A program made the translations under genes and the position numbers. From the NCBI RefSeq assembly GCF_026191475.2, contig NZ_JAOSLC020000002.1:372001-436000 (forward strand): 64,000 nt of DNA. The letters are read 5' to 3'. This stretch comes from Polaribacter ponticola (lineage in GTDB: Bacteria; Bacteroidota; Bacteroidia; Flavobacteriales; Flavobacteriaceae). How positions within the stretch are numbered: the first letter of the stretch is position 1; each line of letters begins with the position of its first letter. The notes beneath the pieces were generated by a model, which was not told where the DNA came from, searched no databases, and saw only the letters and a program-made list of their open reading frames with translations. Of the stretch, positions 27,727 to 37,961 are shown piece by piece.

Positions 27727-30700
27727 ATGATAAATAATAGTATCAAATTTTTAATAGAAAATAAACTTGTAGCAGTTCTTTTACTAGTCCTTTTTATTGG
27801 CTGGGGAACTGTAAATGCACCATTTAATTGGGACACAGGATTTTTACCAAGTAGTCCTGTTGCTGTTGATGCAATCCCTGATATTGGTGAAAATCAACAA
27901 ATTGTATTCACAAAGTGGGATGGTCGTTCCCCACAAGATATAGAAGACCAAATTACCTACCCATTAGCTACTTCATTATTGGGTATTCCAGGTGTTAAAA
28001 CCATACGTAGTTCTTCTATGTTTGGCTTTTCAAGCATATATATCATTTTTGAAGAAGATGTAGAGTTTTACTGGAGTCGTAGTAGAATCCTAGAAAAATT
28101 AAATTCATTACCTAGTGGATTATTGCCTAACGATGTAAATCCAGCATTGGGTCCAGATGCAACAGGATTAGGTCAAATATTTTGGTACACTTTAGAAGGT
28201 CGAGATGAAAAAGGTAATGTAACTGGTGGCTGGGATTTGCACGAACTAAGAAGTATTCAAGATTACTATGTTAAATATGCCTTGTCTTCAGCAAGTGGTG
28301 TTTCTGAGGTAGCTTCAATTGGTGGTTATGTTCAAGAATATCAAGTGGACGTGAATCCAGAATTAATGCGCCAATATAATATTGAATTACACCACATTGT
28401 AAAAGCTGTAAAACAAAGTAATAAAGATATAGGTGCTCAAACCATTGAGATCAATCAAACAGAATATCTAGTACGTGGTTTAGGGTATGTAAAATCAATT
28501 GCAGATATTGAAGATGCTGTTGTAACTTCCGAAAACTATACATCAATAAGAATTAAAGACATTGGAAAAGTATCATTAGGTCCTGCTACACGTAGAGGAT
28601 TATTAGATAAAGAAGGTGCTGAAGTTGTAGGTGCAGTAGTAGTTGCTAGATATGGTGCAAATCCTATGGAAGTTATCAATAACGTTAAAGAAAAAATTAG
28701 CGAGTTAAGTTCAGGGTTACCTACAAAAGTTTTAGCAGATGGTAGAACTTCACAAGTCACAATTGTTCCTTTTTACGATAGAACAGAATTAATTCAAGAA
28801 ACTTTAGGCACTTTAAATGAGGCTTTAACATTAGAGATTTTAATAACAATCTTAGTTATTATGATTATGGTTTTTAATCTACGAGCTTCAATTTTAATAT
28901 CAGGTCTGCTTCCTGTTGCTGTTTTATTGGTGTTTATTGCAATGAAAATTTTCAATGTTGATGCAAATATTGTAGCACTTTCTGGTATTGCTATTGCCAT
29001 TGGAACAATGGTTGATGTTGGCGTCATACTTTCAGAGAACATTATTCGTCACCTAGATGAAGATGATGGAAAACTACCAATAAACACAGTGGTTTATAAT
29101 GCAACCGCAGAAGTTTCTGGTGCAATTATTACAGCAGTAATGACAACGATTATCAGTTTCATTCCTGTATTTACAATGATTGGAGCTGAAGGAAAACTTT
29201 TCCGACCATTAGCATTTACAAAAACATTTGCTTTAACAGCTTCTATAATTGTTGCCTTATTTTTAATCCCGCCTTTTGCAGCGTTTTTATTCAGAAAGAA
29301 AATTGTTAAAAAGAGTTTCGGATATATTATTAACACGGTTTTAATTTTATCGGGTATAATAGGTGTTATTTACAGTTATTGGCTAGGAATCATCTTAATA
29401 GGTTTTGGAATTACTGGAGTCTTAAAACTTCAAGAAAAAATAAATGAAAAGAAAGCAAACCTTGTTAATATTATTATTTCTGTTTCAGCAATTGTAATGC
29501 TGTTAGCAGAATATTGGAGACCATTAGGAGTTGATAAAAGTATCTTTTGGAATCTTATTTTTGTAAGTATTATTTGTTTTGGTTTATTAGGTGTTTTCTC
29601 ATTATTCATAAAGTTTTATACACGAATTTTAAAATGGTGTTTAGATCATAAATTACTTTTCTTATCAATTCCTACAGCTATTGTAATTGCAGGTGTTTTC
29701 ATTATGAAAAATACGGGTAAAGAATTTATGCCATCATTAAATGAAGGTTCATTTCTTTTAATGCCAACTTCAATGCCTCATTCTGGTGTTGAAGAGAACA
29801 AAAGAGTATTGCAACAATTAGATATGGCTGTTGCAACTCTTCCAGAAATAAAAACGGTTGTTGGTAAATCAGGTAGAACAGAATCTGCTTTAGACCCTGC
29901 TCCTTTATCAATGTATGAAAACGTTATTCAATACAAGTCAGAATACGCATCGAATGAAAATGGAAAGAGACAGAGATATAAAGTAAATGATGAAGGTTTG
30001 TTTGCTTTAAAAAATGGTCAATTCATCGCAAATCCTAACAATTCTGAGAATACCATTTTCAGTAGCATTAAAAAAACGCAACTGATTGAAGATGATGATG
30101 GTGAATTTTACAGAAACTGGCGTCCAGAAATTGAAACACCTGACGATATTTGGAAAGAAATCGTAAGAGTAACAAAACTCCCTGGTGTTACCTCAGCGCC
30201 AAAACTTCAACCAATTGAGACACGTTTGGTAATGTTACAAACTGGTATGCGTGCACCAATGGGAATAAAAGTAAAGGGACAAGATTTAAAACAAATTGAA
30301 GCTTTTGGTATTCAATTGGAAGATATTTTAAAACAAGCTGAAGGTGTGAAACAAGAAGCTGTCTTTGCAGATAGAATTGTGGGTAAACCTTATTTGCTGA
30401 TAGATATCGATAGAGAAAAAATTGCGAGGTATGGTATTTCAATTCAAGATGTTCAAGATGTTTTAAAAGTAGCTGTTGGTGGTATGGTCTTAACGCAAAC
30501 TGTTGAAGGTAGAGAACGTTATGGCATTCGTGTTAGGTATCCAAGAGAACTACGTAATAATCCAAACGACTTAAAGCAGATTTATATACCAGTTGCTAAA
30601 GGAAGTTCTGTTCCTCTAAGTGAATTAGCAAGTATTCGATACGAACAAGGACCACAAGTAATTAAAAGTGAAGACACGTTTTTAGTAGGCTATGTGTTAT

Positions 30701-31434
30701 TTGATAAATTAGATGGCTTTGCTGAAGTAAACGTGGTTGAAAATGCACAATCTCTTATTAAAGAAAAGATTGATAATGGAGAATTAATTGTGCCAAAAGG
30801 TATTAACTACAAATTTACTGGAACATATGAGAATCAGTTAAGAGCGGAAAAAACTTTGTCTGTCGTAGTTCCTTTAGCATTGGCAATTATCTTTTTAATT
30901 TTATACTTCCAATTTCGCTCAGTAGGTACATCCTTAATGGTATTTACAGGAATTGCTGTTGCATTTGCAGGTGGTTTTATTATGATTTGGCTCTATGGTC
31001 AAAATTGGTTCTTAAACTTTAACTTCTTCGGAGAAAACCTTAGAGATTTATTCCAGATGCATCCTATTAATCTAAGTGTAGCTGTTTGGGTTGGTTTTAT
31101 AGCATTATTTGGTATTGCAACAGATGATGGTGTGGTTATGGCTACCTATCTAACACAAATATTTGATAGAGATACACCTCAAAACAAAAAAGAAATTAGA
31201 GCATCTATTGTAGAAGCTGGTGAAAAAAGAATTAGACCCTGTTTGATGACTACAGCAACAACAATTTTAGCATTATTACCGGTTTTAACCTCAACAGGTC
31301 GTGGTAGTGATATTATGATTCCTATGGCCATACCTAGTTTTGGAGGAATGTTAATTGCTCTAATTACCTTATTTGTTGTTCCTGTATTATACAGCTGGAA
31401 AGCTGAATTTCAACTTAAAAAAACAACAAAATGA
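27727..31434 (+). CDS. cusA: CusA/CzcA family RND metal efflux pump
   Basis: A 1235-aa inner-membrane proton-driven pump. It has A-V-D-A-I-P-D-I-G-E-N-Q, typical of CusA/SilA, a first periplasmic domain, TM helices from about residue 370, a long central insertion around 560-640 with extra membrane segments, and a C-terminal membrane block (about 1020-1230) without TolC fusion. The Met-rich metal path (F-L-L-M-P-T-S-M-P) is consistent with Cu+/Ag+. The length exceeds the usual 1040 residues because of insertions, as in other flavobacterial CusA. The next gene, the outer-membrane factor, overlaps the stop by 4 bp. The adaptor CusB is about 10 kb away at 44581. Confidence 0.92.
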   Translation: MINNSIKFLIENKLVAVLLLVLFIGWGTVNAPFNWDTGFLPSSPVAVDAIPDIGENQQIVFTKWDGRSPQDIEDQITYPLATSLLGIPGVKTIRSSSMFGFSSIYIIFEEDVEFYWSRSRILEKLNSLPSGLLPNDVNPALGPDATGLGQIFWYTLEGRDEKGNVTGGWDLHELRSIQDYYVKYALSSASGVSEVASIGGYVQEYQVDVNPELMRQYNIELHHIVKAVKQSNKDIGAQTIEINQTEYLVRGLGYVKSIADIEDAVVTSENYTSIRIKDIGKVSLGPATRRGLLDKEGAEVVGAVVVARYGANPMEVINNVKEKISELSSGLPTKVLADGRTSQVTIVPFYDRTELIQETLGTLNEALTLEILITILVIMIMVFNLRASILISGLLPVAVLLVFIAMKIFNVDANIVALSGIAIAIGTMVDVGVILSENIIRHLDEDDGKLPINTVVYNATAEVSGAIITAVMTTIISFIPVFTMIGAEGKLFRPLAFTKTFALTASIIVALFLIPPFAAFLFRKKIVKKSFGYIINTVLILSGIIGVIYSYWLGIILIGFGITGVLKLQEKINEKKANLVNIIISVSAIVMLLAEYWRPLGVDKSIFWNLIFVSIICFGLLGVFSLFIKFYTRILKWCLDHKLLFLSIPTAIVIAGVFIMKNTGKEFMPSLNEGSFLLMPTSMPHSGVEENKRVLQQLDMAVATLPEIKTVVGKSGRTESALDPAPLSMYENVIQYKSEYASNENGKRQRYKVNDEGLFALKNGQFIANPNNSENTIFSSIKKTQLIEDDDGEFYRNWRPEIETPDDIWKEIVRVTKLPGVTSAPKLQPIETRLVMLQTGMRAPMGIKVKGQDLKQIEAFGIQLEDILKQAEGVKQEAVFADRIVGKPYLLIDIDREKIARYGISIQDVQDVLKVAVGGMVLTQTVEGRERYGIRVRYPRELRNNPNDLKQIYIPVAKGSSVPLSELASIRYEQGPQVIKSEDTFLVGYVLFDKLDGFAEVNVVENAQSLIKEKIDNGELIVPKGINYKFTGTYENQLRAEKTLSVVVPLALAIIFLILYFQFRSVGTSLMVFTGIAVAFAGGFIMIWLYGQNWFLNFNFFGENLRDLFQMHPINLSVAVWVGFIALFGIATDDGVVMATYLTQIFDRDTPQNKKEIRASIVEAGEKRIRPCLMTTATTILALLPVLTSTGRGSDIMIPMAIPSFGGMLIALITLFVVPVLYSWKAEFQLKKTTK

Positions 31435-32666
31435 AACAGATAAAATCACACATTATAACAGTTTGTATTCTTTGTTCCTTATTCTTTGTTGTAGAAGGTA
31501 ATGCACAACACCTAGAAAGTCTAATTAATGTTGCATTGACTAATAATCCAGAGATCACAAAATTTGAATTAAGATATAAGATTGCATCCGAGAAAATAAA
31601 TGAAGTCAACACAATTCCAAATACTGAATTTGGCGTAGGGTATTTTATAAGTACACCAGAAACTAGAACTGGAGCACAGCGCTTTAAAGTATCTGCAAAA
31701 CAAATGATGCCTTGGTTTAATACCATTTCAGCTCGTGAGAACTATGTAAAGTCATTGGCAAAAGCAAAATATGAAGACATAGTAATTGCTAAACGTAAGT
31801 TAATATCAGCAGTATCTCAATCGTATTATAATTTGTATGCGAACAATGCAAAACAAAAGGTATTAATTGACAATATTGAACTCTTAAAAACCTACGAAAC
31901 AATGGCATTAACATCTGTTGAAGTAGGTAAAGCATCAGTGGTTGATGTGTTAAGATTACAAATGCGTCAAAATGAACTGCAACAATTATTAGAAGTTTTA
32001 TTGCAACAATTTATAGCAGAACAAACCGCTTTTAATAAACTTTTAAATCGTGAAAGAGATATCAAAGTTAATGTGATTAAAGAATTACGAATTCCTTTAA
32101 AATCTTTTGAAGATAACACTGGCAATTTAGAATTACATCCTGAATTACTAAAATTTGATAAGTTGTATTATTCAGTTGAACAATCTGAATTGTTAAACCA
32201 AAAAGAGAGCAGCCCTATGATTGGTTTTGGATTAGATTACATTAACGTAGAGAAGCGTCCTAATTTAGATTTTAGCGACAATGGTAAAGATATCGTAATG
32301 CCAATGGTTTCAATATCAATTCCCATTTTCAATAATAAATACAAATCAAAAACGGTACAAAACAGACTACAGCAACAAGAAATTACAGCTCAAAAACAAG
32401 AACGTCTAAACAAATTAACAACACGTTTAGATAAGGCTTTTAATGATAGAATTTCTTCACGAATAAGTTATCAAACTCAATCAAAAAATTTAATCCAAGC
32501 CAAAAATGCACAAGACATTTTAACAAAGAGCTACGAAACTGGTACAATTAACTTCAATGATGTTTTAGACATACAAGAGTTGCAGTTAAAGTTTCAACTA
32601 AATCAAGTAGAGTCAATTAGAAGGTATTACATACAATCAACAATTATTAATTATTTAAAACAGTAA
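31431..32666 (+). CDS. cusC: TolC-family outer-membrane factor (CusC-like)
   Basis: A 411-aa outer-membrane channel of the efflux complex. A signal peptide (M-K-Q-I-K-S... G-N-A-Q) precedes two TolC repeats rich in coiled-coil heptads (about 30-220 and 230-410). The start codon overlaps the cusA stop (ATGA), so the two are translationally coupled. The protein provides the exit duct that in the zinc-type block is fused to the pump. It ends 2 bp before the DUF3347 gene. Confidence 0.92.
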   Translation: MKQIKSHIITVCILCSLFFVVEGNAQHLESLINVALTNNPEITKFELRYKIASEKINEVNTIPNTEFGVGYFISTPETRTGAQRFKVSAKQMMPWFNTISARENYVKSLAKAKYEDIVIAKRKLISAVSQSYYNLYANNAKQKVLIDNIELLKTYETMALTSVEVGKASVVDVLRLQMRQNELQQLLEVLLQQFIAEQTAFNKLLNRERDIKVNVIKELRIPLKSFEDNTGNLELHPELLKFDKLYYSVEQSELLNQKESSPMIGFGLDYINVEKRPNLDFSDNGKDIVMPMVSISIPIFNNKYKSKTVQNRLQQQEITAQKQERLNKLTTRLDKAFNDRISSRISYQTQSKNLIQAKNAQDILTKSYETGTINFNDVLDIQELQLKFQLNQVESIRRYYIQSTIINYLKQ

Positions 32667-32668
32667 AA

Positions 32669-33289
32669 ATGAAAAATTTAAAACGAAATACAGGAATTAT
32701 AGCAGCAATATTAATTCTATCATTTTCAATTTCTTGCAAACAAAGTAAAAAAGAAACCAATAGTGAAGCTCATTCAATGATGCAACATAATAATAAAGAT
32801 GGGCATCATAATGAATCTACAAAAAAAGTAGGAAAAGAATTTGAAGCAAATAATCAAAAAAGCAGTAAAACTACAGATATTATTGAAGCTTATTTAGAAA
32901 TAAAAAATGGTTTAGCTACAGATAATGAAAAAAATGCTGCAAAAGGAGGTAATTCATTAGTGCAAGCTTTTTCAAATTTTGATATGTCCAAATTATCTAG
33001 TGAAGCACACAAAAGTTATATGGAAATTAAGGAAAGTGCAAAAGAACACGGAGAACATATTATAAAAAGTGACATAAAACATCAAAGAGAACATTTTCTT
33101 GCATTAAGTACAGATATAATTGACTTGGTTACCTTATTAGGTACAGAAAAAACACTTTATCAAGACTTTTGTCCTATGGCAAATAACAATAAAGGGGGGC
33201 ATTGGTTAAGTGAAACAAAAGCTATCAAAAATCCATATTATGGAGCAAAAATGCTAAAATGTGGTAGCGTAAAAAAGCAAATAAATTAA
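32669..33289 (+). CDS. DUF3347 domain lipoprotein (copy 1)
   Basis: A 206-aa secreted protein with a lipoprotein signal ending F-S-I-S-C. A low-complexity His/Met-rich linker (H-S-M-M-Q-H-N-N-K-D-G-H-H) precedes the DUF3347 domain (about 70-200). The domain ends with the motifs H-Q-R-E-H-F, D-F-C-P-M and P-Y-Y-G-A-K-M-L-K-C-G. These Cys, His and Met positions recur in the copy at 36851 and in the tail of the adaptor at 44581, so they probably bind copper. Its stop is directly followed by the ATG of the haem-binding-domain gene. The biochemical function is not known. Confidence 0.85.
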   Translation: MKNLKRNTGIIAAILILSFSISCKQSKKETNSEAHSMMQHNNKDGHHNESTKKVGKEFEANNQKSSKTTDIIEAYLEIKNGLATDNEKNAAKGGNSLVQAFSNFDMSKLSSEAHKSYMEIKESAKEHGEHIIKSDIKHQREHFLALSTDIIDLVTLLGTEKTLYQDFCPMANNNKGGHWLSETKAIKNPYYGAKMLKCGSVKKQIN

Positions 33290-33745
33290 ATGAAAACTGT
33301 TAAGGTCATAGCATTGATTTTTTTGATTGCTTTTGTAGGAATACAATTTATTCCCACAACACTTAATCAAAGTAAAAATGTACTGAAATCTGATTTTTTG
33401 TTAGTAAACAATGCCCCCAAAATCATTAGAAAAGCATTAGAAAACTCTTGCTATGACTGCCACAGTAACAACACCATTTATCCCTGGTATAGTAAAATTC
33501 AACCTGCAGCTTGGTTCTTAGAAAATCATATAAAAGAAGGTAAAAAAGAATTAAATTTTAGTGATTGGACAACGTATTCAGATAGAAGAAAGAAAAGCAA
33601 ATTGAAATCTATTATTAGTCAAATAAAAGATGATCAAATGCCATTGACTTCTTATACCTTAATTCATAATAATGCAATTTTATCTTCAAAAGAAAAAATG
33701 GTGCTTTATAAATATATGAATATGTTAAATGATAGTTTAAGATAA
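33290..33745 (+). CDS. Haem-binding-domain (C-x-x-C-H) membrane-anchored protein (copy 1)
   Basis: A 151-aa protein with one N-terminal transmembrane segment (about 5-20) and a periplasmic domain carrying Cys54-Y-D-Cys57-His58, the c-type haem attachment motif. The following segment W-Y-S-K-I-Q-P-A-A-W-F-L and L-N-F-S-D-W is the signature of the Haem_bd family (PF14376). It directly follows the DUF3347 gene and is duplicated at 37400. A redox role in copper handling, for example with the multicopper oxidase, is inferred. A small c-type electron carrier is the conservative reading. Confidence 0.88.
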   Translation: MKTVKVIALIFLIAFVGIQFIPTTLNQSKNVLKSDFLLVNNAPKIIRKALENSCYDCHSNNTIYPWYSKIQPAAWFLENHIKEGKKELNFSDWTTYSDRRKKSKLKSIISQIKDDQMPLTSYTLIHNNAILSSKEKMVLYKYMNMLNDSLR

Positions 33746-33802
33746 GCCCTAGTATGGGAAGGAAATATAATTTGGTTGGTTAATACTTCTTCCTTATTAG
33801 GC
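33746..33802 (+). other. Hairpin element after DUF3347/haem pair (copy A)
   Basis: An imperfect stem GCCCTAGTATGGGAAGGA / CTTCTTCCTTATTAGGC encloses a loop with TTTGGTTGGTTAATAC. A related loop in a related hairpin follows the second DUF3347/haem pair at 37871. The element lies between two genes and could be an attenuator or transcript end; there is no clear T run. Confidence 0.45.
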
Positions 33803-33819
33803 ATTAATAAATAATAATT

Positions 33820-34376
33820 ATGAAAAATATTCTTTACATAAAAAATATGGTTTGTAATCGCTGTATAAAGGTGGTAAAAGAAGAGCTAATTAGAAATAAT
33901 ATAGATTTTAAGCAAGTAGGTTTTGGTTTTATAGAATTTAATGAAAAGTTTTCGAATATTAATTTACTTAAAAGCGTTCTTGAAAAAGAAGGTTTTGAAT
34001 TTGTAGAAGATTATGTGATATCAATAGTTAGCCAAATAAAAGTAATAATAATTGAAGATATTCATCATAAAAAAACAAACCATTACATCAAAATTTTTCA
34101 GATTTTCTTTCTAAAAATTTAAACATTGGCTATTCTCAATTAAGCAAAATTTTTTCTGAAATAGAATTTAAAACTATAGAACAGTTTATAATTGAACAAA
34201 AGATAGAAAAAGTAAAAGAGCTTTTAATTTATAACGAATTATCAATTAGTCAAATATCTTATGATTTAAACTATAGTAGTCCACAGCACTTATCAAGGCA
34301 ATTTAAACAGGTTATAGGGCTAACACCTACACAATTTAAAAATATAGGTACTCGTAGAAAATTAGATACGATTTAG
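33820..34376 (+). CDS. HMA-like/AraC-family regulator, one frameshift
   Basis: The N-terminal 65 residues look like a heavy-metal-associated (HMA) ferredoxin-like domain with I-K-N-M-V-C-N-R-C. The C-terminal half is an AraC-type double HTH (S-I-S-Q-I-S-Y-D-L-N-Y-S-S-P-Q-H-L-S, then G-L-T-P-T-Q-F-K). The two halves are in different frames and join if one base is restored near 34086 (H-Y-H-Q-N-F-S-D-F-L). The repaired length is about 185 aa. It stands upstream of the multicopper oxidase and downstream of the cus genes, so copper sensing through M-V-C-x-x-C is plausible but not shown. Confidence 0.85.
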
Positions 34377-34445
34377 CCATAATTATGCACAATAAAGATT
34401 ATAAAGAATTAGAAATTTACATAATCTTATAAAATCAATAATAAA

Positions 34446-36806
34446 ATGAATACTAAAATAATTTCGATATTTTTTATTGCTTTAACTACCATAGTTTTTG
34501 CACAAGAGAAACAAGTAACAGAAGGAAATATAAACAGCCTTCCAGTAAGAGAACACACCATAACTTTACGTGAATCAACTGTAAATAAAGCAGGTAAAGA
34601 CGTTATGGGAATGACTGTTAACGGCACAATTCCTGGACCAACTTTAGAATTTACAGAAGGTGAATATGCTGTTATTTATGTTAAAAATGAAATGAGTGTA
34701 GAAACCTCTGTCCATTGGCACGGGCTTTTATTGCCAAATTTTTATGATGGTGTTCCTTATTTAAATACACCTCCAATAGAACCCGGACATACACAGAAAT
34801 ACGAATTTCCAATAAAACAATCTGGTACTTATTGGTATCATTCTCACACGATGTTGCAAGAACAAAGTGGTGTTTATGGCTCCATAGTTATTCAACCTAA
34901 AGAAAAAGTGTTAGAATATGATAAGGAATTGGTGTTAATGCTATCTGATTGGACAAACGAAAAACCAATGAGTGTTCTTAAAAATTTAAAGAGAGGTAAC
35001 GAATGGTATGGTGTTAAAAAAGGAACATCTACTCCCTTGAATAAAGTAATTGCTCGTGGTGCATTCGGCGCACAGCTTAATTTTTGGAGACAACGTATGC
35101 AGGGAGCAGATATAGCAGATTTATATTACCCAGCATTTTTAATTAATGGTGAAGAAAGCATTGAGTATCCAGAGTTTAAGCCTGGTGAAAAAGTACGATT
35201 ACGCATTATAGATGGAGGTGCATCTACTTCTTTTTGGATGACTTTTGGAGGTGAGGACCCACTACTAGTTTCGGCAGATGGTCTTGATGTAGTACCCGTA
35301 AAAAAGAACAAAACATTTATAGCCATAGCAGAAGCTTATGATTTTATAGTAACTATTCCAGAAGAAGGAAAAATAGAATTCAAAATTACAGCACAAGATG
35401 GTTCTGGGACTGCTTCAGCATTTTTGGGCTCTGGAAAAGTTTTAAAAGCACAAGAAATTCCGAAACCAGACAAAATTGGAATGATGATGAAAATGGCTAA
35501 AATGGATATGAAAATGGGTGCACACGCATTAAAATATCGCCCAAATAAAGACGAACGTTTTAAAATGAAGGATGAATACGGTATGCAGGTGGATAAAATG
35601 AAAGGAATGAAGATGAATGATGATATGAAGAAAGACAAAAAAATGTCAGGAATGAATATGCCTAAAGATTCTATACCAATGAATCACTCTAAAATGATAG
35701 ATATGAAGATGAATCATTCCAAAATGTCGGGAATGGATATGAAGAAAGAGAATACTATGCCAGCAATGAAAATGGAAGGAATGGATCTATTTGCTGAATA
35801 TAATTACGATTATTTGAAGTCGCCAGAGAAAACCAACTACGATAAAAATGTTCCTGTAAAAGAAATATTATTAAACCTTACAGGTAATATGAGTCGTTAC
35901 ATCTGGAGTATGAATGGTGTTCCGTTATCTGAAGCAGATAATATCAAAATAAATAATAAAGAGGTAACAAGAATTACGTTCAATAACCTAACAATGATGC
36001 ACCATCCAATGCATTTACACGGTCACTTTTTTAGAGTATTGAACGAAAATGGAGACTATTCACCATTAAAGCATACAGTAAATGTGCCACCAATGCAAAA
36101 AGTAACTTTAGAGTTTTATGGAAATAATGGCGATGAAGCTGGTGACTGGTTTTTCCATTGTCACATTTTATATCATATGATGGGTGGTATGGCGCGAGTA
36201 GTATCTTATGACACCCCAAGAGACCAACGAATGGATGAATTTCCAGCTTCAAAAATTATCGCAGAAACAGATAAATGGTATTCTTGGGGATTGGCAGATA
36301 TTGCTTCAAATAACACAGCAATTAATGTAACAACTTCTAATTTAAGAAATCAATTTAATGCATCTTTCGAATACGGATGGAACAAAAATTTGGAAGGAGA
36401 ATTTACTTATGAACGCTATTTACACGATTACTTAAGAGTATTTGGTGGGGTAAATATAGAAAATGAAACACGTGGTAGTTTAGACAAATTAAACACTACA
36501 GCAGTTATTGGTCTTCGTTATTTAACACCTTACTTATTCAATTTAGATGTTCGTGTTGATAATAAATTAAGACCAAGAATTGGATTAGGGCGCAGTTTAA
36601 TGGTTTTTCCTAAACTGTCAGTATTCGGTTATTATGAATATCAAATAGATTTAGGTTTTGTTGACACTTTGCCAATAAATAAAGATTTCACTTCAGAAAC
36701 AGTTTGGAGCGCAGGAGCAGAATATATGCTATCAAGAAATTTCTCTTTAATGGCGAGTTACGACAATCGTTTTGGCGGTGGTGGTGGATTATCAGTAAGA
36801 TTTTAA
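34446..36806 (+). CDS. Multicopper oxidase fused to CopB-like outer-membrane barrel
   Basis: A 786-aa exported protein (signal ends V-F-A-Q). Residues about 25-600 form a CopA-type multicopper oxidase with all four copper motifs: [19 protein letters not shown] and H-C-H-I-L-Y-H-M. A Met/Lys-rich insertion (about 345-450, repeats of M-x-x-M and N-H-S-K-M) precedes the last cupredoxin domain. Residues about 610-786 change to alternating beta strands ending S-V-R-F, resembling CopB, which is normally a separate outer-membrane protein. It would oxidise Cu+ to Cu2+ while anchored in the outer membrane. Confidence 0.88.
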   Translation: MNTKIISIFFIALTTIVFAQEKQVTEGNINSLPVREHTITLRESTVNKAGKDVMGMTVNGTIPGPTLEFTEGEYAVIYVKNEMSVETSVHWHGLLLPNFYDGVPYLNTPPIEPGHTQKYEFPIKQSGTYWYHSHTMLQEQSGVYGSIVIQPKEKVLEYDKELVLMLSDWTNEKPMSVLKNLKRGNEWYGVKKGTSTPLNKVIARGAFGAQLNFWRQRMQGADIADLYYPAFLINGEESIEYPEFKPGEKVRLRIIDGGASTSFWMTFGGEDPLLVSADGLDVVPVKKNKTFIAIAEAYDFIVTIPEEGKIEFKITAQDGSGTASAFLGSGKVLKAQEIPKPDKIGMMMKMAKMDMKMGAHALKYRPNKDERFKMKDEYGMQVDKMKGMKMNDDMKKDKKMSGMNMPKDSIPMNHSKMIDMKMNHSKMSGMDMKKENTMPAMKMEGMDLFAEYNYDYLKSPEKTNYDKNVPVKEILLNLTGNMSRYIWSMNGVPLSEADNIKINNKEVTRITFNNLTMMHHPMHLHGHFFRVLNENGDYSPLKHTVNVPPMQKVTLEFYGNNGDEAGDWFFHCHILYHMMGGMARVVSYDTPRDQRMDEFPASKIIAETDKWYSWGLADIASNNTAINVTTSNLRNQFNASFEYGWNKNLEGEFTYERYLHDYLRVFGGVNIENETRGSLDKLNTTAVIGLRYLTPYLFNLDVRVDNKLRPRIGLGRSLMVFPKLSVFGYYEYQIDLGFVDTLPINKDFTSETVWSAGAEYMLSRNFSLMASYDNRFGGGGGLSVRF

Positions 36807-36850
36807 GAATTAATAGTTGTAAATCAAATATAAATTTAAAAACAAATAAA

Positions 36851-37399
36851 ATGAAAAATTTAAAAATTAGTGTAATAGCAATATTATTGTTAGCGGTTTC
36901 TTTTACCAATGCACAGAAAAAAGAAAAAATGAACCACGGAGATATGAAAATGGATCATAGTAAAATGAAAATGCAAGACTCAAAAGCTGAAGCAATTTTA
37001 ACCGCTTATTTCAATTTAAAAGATGCTTTAGTAGCAGATGATGAATCAAAAGCAAAAGAATTGGGTGCTTCATTAGAAAAAAGTTTAAACAGTCTTGATG
37101 TTTCTAAATATACGGATGCTCAAAAATTAGAATTAAAAGATATTATTGTTGATGCCAAAGAACACGCAGAGCATATATCCAAAAGCCCAATAGCACATCA
37201 AAGAGAGCACTTTAAAGTTTTAAGTAAAGACATTATAGATATGGTTGCTATAACAGGTGCTTCTAATAAATTATATGAGCAATATTGCCCAATGTATGAA
37301 AAAGGAAGTGCTTGGTTAAGTATGAATAAAGAAGTACGTAACCCTTATTATGGTAGTAAAATGCTGAAGTGCGGAAAAGTACAAAGAGAAATTAACTAA
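36851..37399 (+). CDS. DUF3347 domain protein (copy 2)
   Basis: A 182-aa exported protein. The ATG at 36851 is chosen because it is followed by a clean signal peptide ending T-N-A-Q; an earlier in-frame ATG at 36704 lies inside the preceding oxidase gene. A Met/His-rich stretch ([13 protein letters not shown]) leads into DUF3347, with H-Q-R-E-H-F, Q-Y-C-P-M and [11 protein letters not shown]. It is paralogous to 32669-33289. Its stop abuts the second haem-binding gene, repeating the earlier pair. It is probably a periplasmic copper-binding protein (inference). Confidence 0.88.
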   Translation: MKNLKISVIAILLLAVSFTNAQKKEKMNHGDMKMDHSKMKMQDSKAEAILTAYFNLKDALVADDESKAKELGASLEKSLNSLDVSKYTDAQKLELKDIIVDAKEHAEHISKSPIAHQREHFKVLSKDIIDMVAITGASNKLYEQYCPMYEKGSAWLSMNKEVRNPYYGSKMLKCGKVQREIN

Positions 37400-37852
37400 A
37401 TGAAAACTCTTAAAATCATATTGTTGATTTTATTGGTCGCTTTTGTGGGAGTACAATTTATTCCCACAGAACGTAACCAAACTAATATTGTACCAGTAAC
37501 CGATTTTATGTTGGTAAATAATGTGCCAAATAATATAAAAAATAAGTTGCAAGTATCTTGTTATGATTGCCATAGTAACAACACTAAATACCCTTGGTAT
37601 AATAAAATACAACCAGTTGCTTGGTTTTTAGAAGAACATATTAAAGATGGCAAAAAAGAATTAAATTTTAGTGAATGGGAATCATTATCAAATCGAAGAA
37701 AAGCCAGCAAATTACGATCAATTATTAAACAAATAGAAAGCGGTGAAATGCCATTAAATTCTTACACGTTAATTCATAAAGATGCAAAGTTCTCAAAGAA
37801 GGAAACGAATGAAATAATAAATTTTATTACACAATTAAAAGATAGTTTATAA
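37400..37852 (+). CDS. Haem-binding-domain protein (copy 2)
   Basis: A 150-aa paralogue of 33290-33745 with the same layout: an N-terminal membrane helix, Cys54-Y-D-Cys57-His58, then W-Y-N-K-I-Q-P-V-A-W-F-L and K-K-E-L-N-F-S. Start and spacing to its DUF3347 partner are identical (stop followed directly by ATG). The two pairs flank the AraC regulator and the oxidase, so the DUF3347-haem unit was duplicated as a block, and the downstream hairpin was duplicated with it. Confidence 0.88.
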   Translation: MKTLKIILLILLVAFVGVQFIPTERNQTNIVPVTDFMLVNNVPNNIKNKLQVSCYDCHSNNTKYPWYNKIQPVAWFLEEHIKDGKKELNFSEWESLSNRRKASKLRSIIKQIESGEMPLNSYTLIHKDAKFSKKETNEIINFITQLKDSL

Positions 37853-37870
37853 ATAAAAAAATGGTAAAAG

Positions 37871-37941
37871 ATACTTGAAATTGAGAGGAAGTCTTATTTT
37901 TTTGGTTGATTGAATACAGTCTAACTCTCATTTTTAAGTAT
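37871..37941 (+). other. Hairpin element after DUF3347/haem pair (copy B)
   Basis: Arms 37871-37894 and 37918-37941 pair over 24 positions with few mismatches (ATACTT...GAGAG against CTCTC...AAGTAT). The 23-nt loop contains TTTGGTTGATTGAATAC, close to the loop of copy A. Stem sequences differ between copies while pairing is kept. Confidence 0.5.
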
Positions 37942-37961
37942 TATTTTAATAAGAGATTAAA

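Noticed and set aside
35580..35790. Repeat array or CRISPR in the Met-rich part of the oxidase gene
   Set aside because: The repetition is of degenerate codons for Met, Lys and His within an open frame, without spacers. No CRISPR array or cas gene was seen in the window.
36704..36850. Longer start for the second DUF3347 protein
   Set aside because: The extension lies inside the oxidase gene in another frame, and the ATG at 36851 begins a proper signal peptide.
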